Shown: one piece after another, positions 37,599 through 45,058 of the stretch
How the letters are laid out: the number at the start of each line of letters is the position of its first letter
How positions within the stretch are numbered: position 1 is the first letter of the stretch
Origin: Methanolobus sp.
Lineage (GTDB): Archaea > Halobacteriota > Methanosarcinia > Methanosarcinales > Methanosarcinaceae
Direction: 5' to 3'
Assembly: GCF_030682845.1 (NCBI RefSeq)
Contig: NZ_JAUXNK010000045.1
Span: 1 to 64,000, forward strand
DNA length: 64,000 nucleotides
The notes under the pieces: model-generated
Database searches by the model: none
Seen by the model: only the letters and a program-made list of their open reading frames with translations
Told to the model about the DNA's origin: nothing
Made by a program: the position numbers and the translations under genes

Positions 37599-37870
37599 TA
37601 AAGGCTGAAGAGCCGGGAAAGCTTGAGCTTGACAGCGCCGGATATTTCGTAATACTACCGCAGCCTGAAAAAAGGACAATCCTTGCAAAACACTATTCCT
37701 ACGACAAAGAACTCCTGAGGATCATCGAAGGCCCGGATGCACGTTCCATCTACCGGACCATCATCAGGCACGAATGGGTAAGTACGCTTAACCATGCAGC
37801 CTACCTCGGACAGGAACTGACAAGAGCTGAGATTGCCATGAAGGCAGGCTTTATGTATGTTCAGAAGTGA
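37529..37870 (+). CDS. DUF4346 domain protein
   Basis: This 113-residue frame contains the DUF4346 core: GKLELDSAGYFVILPQPEKRTI, ending in WVSTLNHAAYLGQELTRAEIAMKAG, a domain found in methanogens and cyanobacteria with unknown function (the stretches LELDSAGYFVI and NHAAYLGQELTRAEIA are diagnostic). The frame opens at GTG 37529 with no ribosome-binding site of its own, which is one reason to suspect that the true start lies in the upstream frame at 37422 or 37437. A divergent stop context is absent; the next gene starts 120 bp downstream. Confidence 0.7.
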   Translation: MATVEDETCKTEKIKEDIADVPLIKAEEPGKLELDSAGYFVILPQPEKRTILAKHYSYDKELLRIIEGPDARSIYRTIIRHEWVSTLNHAAYLGQELTRAEIAMKAGFMYVQK

Positions 37871-37990
37871 ACACTTGTTTAAAATAGAAGCACAAAAGTT
37901 CACAGTTAACTTTGTTACTGTGCTTTTTACAAACATTTCTGCAGGACTGACCTGAACAAGATTTAAATCCACCCATTCCAAGTCTCAGTT

Positions 37991-38692
37991 ATGCAACCTG
38001 CACAGCCACAAAATGACACCACGTCTCACCTGCCGGAGGATTTTGATGCAAGGGTAGTCAGTACCATTCCCTACTATCAGGCTTTTCACAGGGAGGTCAT
38101 CAATCTTGTCAGGGCACTGCCCTTCAAGCCAGATGTATGGCTGGATACCGGCTGCGGGACAGGGTCACTGGTTCATAAGGCCGCTGAAGAGTTTCCTGAC
38201 ACCAGGTTCCTGCTAATGGATCCTTCAGAGAACATGCTGGAACAGGCGAAAATAAAATTGTCTTCCCTTTCCCGGGAACAACTAGTGTTTCTTGAGCCCT
38301 CCCCGACTCAGGGGTTCTCAGGGATAACGGGGGAGAGACCCGATATCATCACTGCCATCCAGTGCCACCATTACCTCAGCCGCGAAGAGAGGGCAGAGGC
38401 CATTGATGTTTGTTACAGGCTTTTAAAGGATGACGGGATTTATATCACTTTCGAGAACATCAGACCTTTTACTGATAGAGGCATCATCATCGGGAAAAAT
38501 TATGTGAGGAACTTCCAGCTGGCTCTGGAAAGAGACCCTGATGATGTTGAAAAGAACCTCGCCCGTTTTGATGTGGAATATTTTCCCATAACCGTGGGAG
38601 AGCATCTTGAACTGCTGAGAGGGTCAGGTTTTAAGGTCGTGGAACTGCTTTGGTATTCCTATATGCAGGCCGGTTTCTACTGCATCAAGTGA
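37991..38692 (+). CDS. SAM-dependent class I methyltransferase
   Basis: The 233-residue protein has the SAM-binding motif I DVWLDTGCGTGSLVHKAAEEF near residues 46-66, with the acidic end of strand 2 in RFLLMDPSENMLEQA. Motif III-like sequence is in YRLLKDDGIYITFENIRP. The substrate is not evident. The start ATG 37991 lacks a Shine-Dalgarno; an AT-rich TATA-like AAGATTTAAATCC at 37959-37971 sits about 25 bp upstream, compatible with a leaderless transcript. Confidence 0.85.
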   Translation: MQPAQPQNDTTSHLPEDFDARVVSTIPYYQAFHREVINLVRALPFKPDVWLDTGCGTGSLVHKAAEEFPDTRFLLMDPSENMLEQAKIKLSSLSREQLVFLEPSPTQGFSGITGERPDIITAIQCHHYLSREERAEAIDVCYRLLKDDGIYITFENIRPFTDRGIIIGKNYVRNFQLALERDPDDVEKNLARFDVEYFPITVGEHLELLRGSGFKVVELLWYSYMQAGFYCIK

Positions 38693-38879
38693 AATACAGG
38701 AGCATAGGATTCTGCTCAAAGCTCTTAAATGCGATTACCAATAATGTGTATGTGAAGACTGGGTAGAAGGGATACAGTTTTTGAAAAGCATGCTTCGCCG
38801 GTGGGATCACATCGAACTTTTGCGGTTGAAGGGAATTGAGGGTCATAATTGCAGGAAAAGATAGGTTAAGTGTCTGAAG

Positions 38880-38900
38880 AATGTTAACAGCGTTAACATT
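38880..38900. promoter_or_regulatory. Palindromic operator-like site upstream of cysE
   Basis: AATGTTAAC (38880-38888) and GTTAACATT (38892-38900) form a perfect 9-bp inverted repeat around AGC. The right arm runs into TATA-like TTATAAGATA (38899-38908), 35-45 bp upstream of the cysE start. A dimeric regulator bound here would cover the promoter. The regulator is not identified. Confidence 0.5.
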
Positions 38901-38944
38901 ATAAGATACTATGCTGATACATATTCTTTAACAGGTAACTTATC

Positions 38945-39925
38945 ATGGCAGGAAAGAACATGGTCAATGGATCAGAAACAGAACAGAGAAGATGCGCTAT
39001 CCTGAAATCTCTGGTTGATAACAGGTACCGCTCCCAGATACCGCGTATAGTTGATTCAGTTGTTGACAGTTGCTATGACAGCAATTGTTTTGACCATGTG
39101 GATGCGGCTGTGATACCTTCAAAGGAAGCACTTATAGAAATAATAGGCCTGGTCAAGGATATCCTCTTTCCGGGTTATTTCGGGGAGCAGACCCTGGACA
39201 GGAATAACCTGCGATACCACCTTGGAAGTGAGATAACAAAGCTCTTTGAGCAGCTCTCGGAGCAGATTAGCAACAGCATCATTCATGATTGCAACCGCTA
39301 CGAGGAGGACTGCGCAGAATGCATAGACCGGGGACAGGCAGAAACTATAGCCTTCCTGGAGAAGATACCCATGATACGCTCCCTTCTGGCTTCCGATGTA
39401 GTGGCAGCCTATGATGGGGACCCTGCGGCCAAAAGCTACGACGAGATCATCTTCAGCTATCCCGGAATCTTTGCCCTGACGGTCTACAGGGTAGCCCATG
39501 AGCTGCACAAGCAGAAAATAGCGATACTTCCACGCATAATGACAGAATATGCTCACAGTGCAGTAGGCATCGATATACATCCGGGAGCAAAGATCGGCAG
39601 AGGGCTGTTCATCGATCATGGCACCGGAGTGGTCATTGGAGAGACCTGCCAGATCGGAGACAATGTCCGCATCTACCAGGGAGTTACCCTGGGTTCGCTC
39701 AGTTTCCCAAAAGATGAGAGCGGAGAGCTGATCCGTGGAAAGAAGAGACATCCGACCATAGAAGATGACGTTATAATATACTCCAATGCCACCATATTGG
39801 GAGGAGAAACTGTGATTGGTGCGCGTTCAGTGATCGGTGGAAGCGCGTGGATCACCAGATCGGTCCCTCCGGATACGAAGGTAATTATTGAGGAACCAAG
39901 GCTCATCATTAAAGAGAAGCACTGA
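38945..39925 (+). CDS. cysE: Serine O-acetyltransferase
   Basis: The protein (326 residues) makes O-acetylserine, the substrate of cysteine synthase. The N-terminal half is a helical domain (about 1-175). The C-terminal half is a left-handed beta helix of hexapeptide repeats with DIHPGAKIGRGLFIDHGTGV, then IGETCQIGDNVRIYQGVTLG and ATILGGETVIGARSVIGG. It resembles the longer EpsC-type serine acetyltransferases. It is followed after 33 bp by cysK and preceded by a palindromic operator-like site, so the pair is probably a regulated cysteine operon. Confidence 0.92.
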   Translation: MAGKNMVNGSETEQRRCAILKSLVDNRYRSQIPRIVDSVVDSCYDSNCFDHVDAAVIPSKEALIEIIGLVKDILFPGYFGEQTLDRNNLRYHLGSEITKLFEQLSEQISNSIIHDCNRYEEDCAECIDRGQAETIAFLEKIPMIRSLLASDVVAAYDGDPAAKSYDEIIFSYPGIFALTVYRVAHELHKQKIAILPRIMTEYAHSAVGIDIHPGAKIGRGLFIDHGTGVVIGETCQIGDNVRIYQGVTLGSLSFPKDESGELIRGKKRHPTIEDDVIIYSNATILGGETVIGARSVIGGSAWITRSVPPDTKVIIEEPRLIIKEKH

Positions 39926-39958
39926 TACAAGAATTGATTAACTTCAGGGGATGGTAAG

Positions 39959-40882
39959 ATCGGGAAAATATATAGTGATATTACAAAAACGGTTGGTAAC
40001 ACACCACTTGTACGCCTGAACAGGATAACTGAAGGCTGCTATGCAACAGTTGTGGGAAAAGTGGAGGCTTTTAATCCGCTTGGCTCTGTTAAGGACCGTA
40101 TTGCCCTGAGTATGATAGAAAAGGCCGAAGAGCAAGGGCTTCTGAGCAAGGATACTGTCGTCATAGAACCCACATCAGGCAATACAGGCATTGGCCTGGC
40201 TTTTGTGTGTGCATCCAGAGGATATCGCCTCATTCTCACAATGCCTGAAACAATGACGGAGGAAAGAAGGAAAATACTCAAAATGCTGGGTGCCGAAATG
40301 GTGCTTACTCCAGGCCCTAAAGGAATGATAGGCGCCATCGAAAAAGCTGAGGAGCTGGCCAGGGAGACACCCGGCTCATTTGTGCCTCACCAGTTCATGA
40401 ACCCTGCAAATCCTGAGATCCATCGTCGCACGACCGCCGAGGAGATATGGAATGACACGGACGGCGCTGTGGATATCCTGGTTGCGGGTGTCGGTACGGG
40501 CGGGACTATCACGGGAGTATCGGAAGTCATCAAATCCCGCAAGCCTGGTTTCAAGGCAGTTGCAGTCGAACCTAAAGATTCGCCGGTGCTTTCCGGAGGA
40601 AAACCAGGGCCCCATAAGATACAGGGGATAGGAGCCGGTTTTGTGCCAAGTGTCCTTAATATGGATATCATTGATGAAATAATCCAGGTCAGCAATGAGG
40701 ATTCATTCGAAACCGCCAGGAAGCTTGCGAAAATGGAGGGGATACTTTGCGGAATATCATGCGGTGCAGCACTTCACGCAGCCCTGGAGGTAGCCAGGAG
40801 GCAGGAGAATAAAGGCAAACTCATTGTAGTCGTGCTGCCTGATACAGGTGAGAGGTATCTGAGCACAGCTCTTGCAGAATAA
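39959..40882 (+). CDS. cysK: Cysteine synthase, with a non-canonical ATC at the expected start
   Basis: O-acetylserine sulfhydrylase, PLP-dependent. The frame reads (M)[19 protein letters not shown], then [10 protein letters not shown] with the PLP lysine (K45), [22 protein letters not shown] and [10 protein letters not shown]. Counted from ATC 39959 the length is 307 residues, the family standard. No ATG, GTG or TTG is in frame between the upstream stop (TGA 39935-39937) and GTG 40052. Starting at GTG 40052 would drop the conserved GNTPLVRL region. AGGGGATG, a Shine-Dalgarno-like run, lies 5-9 bp upstream of the ATC. Either ATC (or a nearby ATA) initiates, or the base is mutated or misread. 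It follows cysE. Confidence 0.85.
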   Translation: MGKIYSDITKTVGNTPLVRLNRITEGCYATVVGKVEAFNPLGSVKDRIALSMIEKAEEQGLLSKDTVVIEPTSGNTGIGLAFVCASRGYRLILTMPETMTEERRKILKMLGAEMVLTPGPKGMIGAIEKAEELARETPGSFVPHQFMNPANPEIHRRTTAEEIWNDTDGAVDILVAGVGTGGTITGVSEVIKSRKPGFKAVAVEPKDSPVLSGGKPGPHKIQGIGAGFVPSVLNMDIIDEIIQVSNEDSFETARKLAKMEGILCGISCGAALHAALEVARRQENKGKLIVVVLPDTGERYLSTALAE

Positions 40883-41005
40883 GCTTAAGTTAACGTCAAA
40901 AGATAGTCAACCTGGGTCAACATAGTACAATATTGCAGATGGCTGCAAATGACTTGAAAATAAGTGAGAGTTAACCATAAAAAGTCTCCCGCCCAAATAA
41001 GTTCA

Positions 41006-42100
41006 ATGCAACGTGTGATAATCCATGTGGATATGGACTACTTCTATGCAGCCATTGAAGAGCGGGAAGATCCTTCTATAAGGGATAAGGCGGTGGTGGT
41101 GTGCATGTACTCCAACCGCGGCGAAGAAGGCGGGGCTGTGAGCACATGTAATTATGCTGCCAGGAGAGCAGGCATACGTGCAGCCATGCCCTGCCGGCAG
41201 GCCAGGTCCCTTAAACCTGATGCGGTTTTCCTCCCGGTGCGCAAGGGATTCTACGAAGAAGTGTCAAAGAACTTAATGGCAATACTGCACTCCTATGCTG
41301 ACAGCGAGGAGGCTTTTGAGAGAACCAGCATAGATGAGGCTTTCCTCGATATAACCCGCTCCTGCAATTCTGACTTTGACATTGCCAGGGAGATAGGCAT
41401 GCGCATCAAGGAAGAAGTGAAGGCACAGGAAAAGCTTACCTGTTCTGTGGGTATAGGTCCCAACAAGCTCATAGCCAAGATGGCATCCTCTTTCCGCAAA
41501 CCTGATGGCATTACCATTGTAAGGACAGAGGAAGTGCAGGACTTTCTCCGACCTATGCCTGTGGGCAAATTGTGGGGCATAGGCAAAGTAACAGAAGACA
41601 AGCTTGCACAAATGGGAATCATGACAGTCGCCGACCTGGAGGAACATGACATAATGGAGCTTGTCAGGGTATTCGGGAAGAACAAGGGTACATGGCTCAG
41701 GCATGCAGCTTCCGGGATCGATGAAACGCCTGTAAGGGAAAGGTCTGCAAGTGATCAGATTGGTAGGATGGCCTCGCTTAAACATGACACACACGACGAG
41801 CAGATAGTCTTTTCACTTCTTACCGAGCTTGCAGACGATGTGATGAACAGGGCGCAGGCCCGAAAAGTCGGTTTCAGGTCTGTTACAGTCACAGTCATCT
41901 TTTCAAATTTCAAAACATCCACAAAGAGCAGGACCCTGAGCCATCCGGTATCCGACAGGCAGGCGCTCCATGATACTGCCAGGGAGATGATGGGCCAGTT
42001 CCTCGGGGAGACCACAATGAACTTCAGGCGTATTGGAGTGATGGTCGGTAACCTTAGTGAGAAGACCGGACAGAAGAGCCTGTTCGATTTTGCGGAGTGA
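41006..42100 (+). CDS. dinB: DNA polymerase IV (Y-family, DinB)
   Basis: The 364-residue translesion polymerase begins MQRVIIHVDMDYFYAAIEER, with the metal-binding Asp residues. Further motifs are GGAVSTCNYAARRAGIRAAM and the catalytic SIDEAFLDIT near 106-115. CSVGIGPNKLIAKMAS, the thumb helix-hairpin-helix LWGIGKVTEDKLAQMGI and a little-finger domain follow. The end SLFDF resembles a PCNA-interacting motif (QKSLFDFAE). The start ATG 41006 fits the family; an upstream GTG 40964 would add 14 residues. A truncated ion-channel frame starts 4 bp after its stop. Confidence 0.93.
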   Translation: MQRVIIHVDMDYFYAAIEEREDPSIRDKAVVVCMYSNRGEEGGAVSTCNYAARRAGIRAAMPCRQARSLKPDAVFLPVRKGFYEEVSKNLMAILHSYADSEEAFERTSIDEAFLDITRSCNSDFDIAREIGMRIKEEVKAQEKLTCSVGIGPNKLIAKMASSFRKPDGITIVRTEEVQDFLRPMPVGKLWGIGKVTEDKLAQMGIMTVADLEEHDIMELVRVFGKNKGTWLRHAASGIDETPVRERSASDQIGRMASLKHDTHDEQIVFSLLTELADDVMNRAQARKVGFRSVTVTVIFSNFKTSTKSRTLSHPVSDRQALHDTAREMMGQFLGETTMNFRRIGVMVGNLSEKTGQKSLFDFAE

Positions 42101-42104
42101 TGTC

Positions 42105-42353
42105 ATGCCTCTTCCATATAGTAAGGTTCCGGATAACAGGCCACCGGGTGATAACTGGAGAGCACGGATATATGATATCATATTTGAGGCCGACACTCCT
42201 GCCGGAAAAGCCTTCGATGTCCTTCTCAGCGTGAGTATCCTTTTCAGCGTGCTTGTTGTCATAATGGATAGCTCTGCTCCTATCAGAAGCGAGTATGGCG
42301 AATCGCTGCACATGCTGGAGTGGTTCTTCACGATAATCTTCACGATAAATTGA
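42105..42353 (+). pseudogene. Truncated voltage-gated ion channel (S1 to start of S2 only)
   Basis: The 82-residue frame has the N-terminal part of a voltage-gated potassium channel type protein: a soluble leader, WRARIYDIIFEADTPAGKAF, a first membrane helix (VLLSVSILFSVLVVIMDS), then YGESLHMLEWFFTIIFTI, where homologues continue into the second helix with glutamate. Here Asn and then TGA 42351-42353 follow. No further channel sequence (pore GYG, S4) is seen in the next 450 bp on either strand. The stop is TGA, so pyrrolysine read-through does not explain it. It is most simply a gene remnant left after a deletion or insertion. Confidence 0.7.
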
Positions 42354-42563
42354 GGAAGGATGCTTGCAACTTCACAGGCTGTCCGACAATTCCAATTTTT
42401 TTGGTCATAGATACTATAAAGTCCCATAAGATATGACTTTATTAATTACACCTTTACTTTTGTGCTGAGTAGGTATATTTTTTAAGTTTACTGCTGTACA
42501 GATCAGGTTGAACTCGTTTTTCACGGTATCTATTCTGTGCCTACCGGGATTGTGACAGCAGAG
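42354..42563. other. Non-coding stretch after the channel remnant
   Basis: This AT-rich stretch contains CAGGCTGTCCGACAA at about 42375, resembling the end of some insertion sequences. It also holds an 8-bp inverted repeat ATAAAGTC/GACTTTAT at 42416-42442. No transposase is present. Confidence 0.35.
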
Positions 42564-42695
42564 ATGAGTTTCGCTTCTATGGAAAAAAGGAAAAAGCTCA
42601 GTTCAACAAAGGAGTGCAGCAGATGCAGATATAATGGGCACGATCAGGAGGCACTATTCTGTAAGTTCTGTGGTGGTGAGCTTAAAAAGCTTTGA
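42564..42695 (+). CDS. Small zinc-ribbon protein, 43 aa
   Basis: The frame MSFASMEKRKKLSSTKECSR continues with a second half that contains CSRC and, 13 residues later, CKFCGGELKKL. Two CxxC knuckles make a plausible zinc ribbon of a type common in small archaeal proteins. The length and position before a histidine kinase suit a regulator or nucleic-acid-binding protein, but no partner is evident. A GTG 12 bp further upstream (42552) and an ATG at 42579 are alternative starts. No strong ribosome-binding site is seen, which limits confidence. Confidence 0.6.
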   Translation: MSFASMEKRKKLSSTKECSRCRYNGHDQEALFCKFCGGELKKL

Positions 42696-42818
42696 ACTGA
42701 TTTTTGAGCATTTCTTGGAGTTTCTTCTGGTAAAACTGGTAATGATGATAATTATCATCTTTTTGTTGCATGGATACTTATAAATAAAATAACAGGAGAG
42801 ATTTTCCACATTGACTGT

Positions 42819-44453
42819 ATGACATGTTCAACCCAAAGAGGGATCGATATTCCAGGCTATGAAGTAAAAAACGAAGAGGAAAAAGATTTCCAGCTTGACC
42901 TGCTCAGGAAAGTGCTGGGGTCGGTCCAGGATCACATCGTTGTGATCGACAGGAGCATGAGGATCGTCATGAGCAACTGGAAGCACTGTGATTCTGTTCC
43001 CGCCAGGGATAAGCAGGGTCATCCTTACTGCTATAGCTGCCTTATGAAACGTTCCACTCCCTGTGAACCGTGCTACATGCTGGAAGTGCTGACGACCGGA
43101 AGATGTCGCAAGTATGAGATCGAAGATCCCCTTGATGGAAAAACAAAGTCTGTCGAGTTATCCCCCATCCTTGATGAAGAACATAATGTTGTCATGGTGG
43201 TAAGACATACCAAGGATGTCAGCGAGCGGAAGAACGTTGAGAGAATCCTGAAGATGCGGGAAAGCCAGCACGCTGCGGTTGCAAGACTTGGACAGCAGGG
43301 ACTTTCAGATGGTGACCTGGACAGCCTTATGAAAGAAGCGGTCAGGCTTGTCGCACTGACCCTTAATGTGGAATACTGCAGGATAATGAGACAGGAGAAG
43401 GCTGGGAACACTGTCATGATCGCAGGAGTAGGATGGGAGGATGAGACAAAAGACAGTGATATTGATGCCCACATTGATGATTCCAGCAACATACTCTGTT
43501 ATACCCTCTACTCAGGTGAACCGGCAGTTGTCATGGACAGAGAAACAAAAGACAGGTTCAGCGGCTATTCTCTGCTCAGGGATCATGGACTTGTAAGCGG
43601 GATGGACGTGCTCATCGGACGTAAGGACAGGCCTTTTGGGACCCTGAGCGTTCATACCGCACAGAGCAGAGTGTTCACGGAGGACGATATCCATTTCATG
43701 CAGTCTGTCGCCAACGTGCTTGCGGAATCCATCAACCGCAGGGAAAATGAAGAGAACCTGCACAGATACACCAGGGTGCTTGAGTCAAGCACTGAACTGA
43801 AAGTACTGTTCACGGATATACTCACCCACGACCTTCTTAATCCTGCAAATATCATCCGCGGTTTCACAGAGGAACTTCTCATAATTGAGGATGACAAGGA
43901 TAAGATAAGGTTGCTTGATAAGGTTCACAGCAACAACGAAAAACTGATAGATATGATTGAGTCGGCTACAAAATTCATCAAGCTGGAATCAGTATCTGAT
44001 GTAAAGTTCCAGGAGCAGGACATCGTCCCGATAATTGAGAGAGCTATAAGGTCTTTAAGGGACTATATCGATAAAAAGGGTCTTACGCTTGTTTTCAATC
44101 CTGTCCCCGGTTGCGTTGTTCATGCCAGTCCTCTAATGGAAGAGGTATTCATCAACCTTCTGTCCAATGCTATCAAGTACAGCCCTGAAAAAGAGAAGAT
44201 AATTGTCAGCATCCGGGACCTTGGAAATGAATACAGGATACAGGTAACTGATTTTGGTTCTGGTATAAGCAACCAGGACAAACCCATGATATTTGATAGA
44301 TTCAAAAGAGCGGATAAGGGCAGTGTAAAAGGGAGCGGCCTCGGGCTTGCCATTGTAAAGAGGATAATAGATCTCCACAAGGGAAAAGCAGGTGTTGATG
44401 ACAATCCTCTTGGCAGAGGCAGCATATTCTGGGTCTCCCTGAAAAAAGCCTGA
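42819..44453 (+). CDS. Sensor histidine kinase with PAS-like and GAF domains
   Basis: Residues 25-140 form a PAS-like domain with a cysteine-rich insertion (HCDSVPARD, YCYSCLMKRSTPCEPCYML). A GAF domain follows (about 150-310; VSGMDVLIGRKDRPFGTLSVH). The kinase core has the phospho-accepting His in ILTHDLLNPANIIRGF, the N box SNAIKYSP, the G boxes DFGSGI and GSGLGLAIVKRI, and ends near 540. No membrane segment is visible, so it is probably cytoplasmic. The cysteines could ligate a metal or FeS cluster and sense redox state. No response regulator is adjacent. Confidence 0.88.
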   Translation: MTCSTQRGIDIPGYEVKNEEEKDFQLDLLRKVLGSVQDHIVVIDRSMRIVMSNWKHCDSVPARDKQGHPYCYSCLMKRSTPCEPCYMLEVLTTGRCRKYEIEDPLDGKTKSVELSPILDEEHNVVMVVRHTKDVSERKNVERILKMRESQHAAVARLGQQGLSDGDLDSLMKEAVRLVALTLNVEYCRIMRQEKAGNTVMIAGVGWEDETKDSDIDAHIDDSSNILCYTLYSGEPAVVMDRETKDRFSGYSLLRDHGLVSGMDVLIGRKDRPFGTLSVHTAQSRVFTEDDIHFMQSVANVLAESINRRENEENLHRYTRVLESSTELKVLFTDILTHDLLNPANIIRGFTEELLIIEDDKDKIRLLDKVHSNNEKLIDMIESATKFIKLESVSDVKFQEQDIVPIIERAIRSLRDYIDKKGLTLVFNPVPGCVVHASPLMEEVFINLLSNAIKYSPEKEKIIVSIRDLGNEYRIQVTDFGSGISNQDKPMIFDRFKRADKGSVKGSGLGLAIVKRIIDLHKGKAGVDDNPLGRGSIFWVSLKKA

Positions 44454-44478
44454 TCGTGGGACAGTGTCTACCAGGCCC

Positions 44479-44808
44479 TTATTTACTTTTAGCCAGTATC
44501 GTGGCCCAGGAACGCTTGCTGCAGTTTGGGCATTTCAGATACTTCTTTGTACCGCCATTGGGACCTAAGAAATCAGCAGCAAGAGATATCTCGAATACCT
44601 CACCGCAGTTAGGGCAGCGATAGGCAAAATTCTTTGCATGCCAGGAAACCAGCTGGAATGTGCCCAAGGCAATTATCAATACCCACAGATACCAGTTCTC
44701 CGGTAACAAAACAAAAGAAGCTGCTACGATTATAGCTGAAAATGATACAATATACAGGATTGTCCTGCGCCAGTCAGAATCTGTGACTTCCCTGTAATTA
44801 CTATCCAT
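44479..44808 (-). CDS. Small membrane protein with C-terminal zinc ribbon
   Basis: The protein (about 109 residues) has two hydrophobic segments (ILYIVSFSAIIVAASFVLL and LWVLIIALGTFQLVSW, roughly residues 18-60). A zinc ribbon with YRCPNCGEVFEIS and LKCPNCSKRSW follows. I do not recognise a family function; the layout recurs in archaeal membrane-anchored zinc-ribbon proteins. The start is placed at ATG 44808 because GGAG lies 6 bp upstream; ATG 44820 adds four residues. It converges on the histidine kinase gene. Confidence 0.75.
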   Translation of the reverse strand: MDSNYREVTDSDWRRTILYIVSFSAIIVAASFVLLPENWYLWVLIIALGTFQLVSWHAKNFAYRCPNCGEVFEISLAADFLGPNGGTKKYLKCPNCSKRSWATILAKSK

Positions 44809-45058
44809 GAAACTCTCCATGACCTTACAAAAAAGAGATCATCTAAGAAAAAAGAGCTTTTGAATAATGTTCTCAATTTACTGTTGTGTGAATATTGATA
44901 AAGGTTTCTGTATCTGTCTGTGATATAAAGAAATGTTATCTTTGATTTGCCATTTCTAATAGCACAGATATATTTGAAGGCAGACAGCCTGCTAAAAAGG
45001 GAGTTGATGGATATCTTTTCAGCATATATATATAAATAAAAATGACAGATATAGTCCT

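Noticed and set aside
42340-42360. Pyrrolysine read-through of the ion channel stop
   Set aside because: The stop is TGA, not TAG, and the sequence after it shows no channel homology in any frame.
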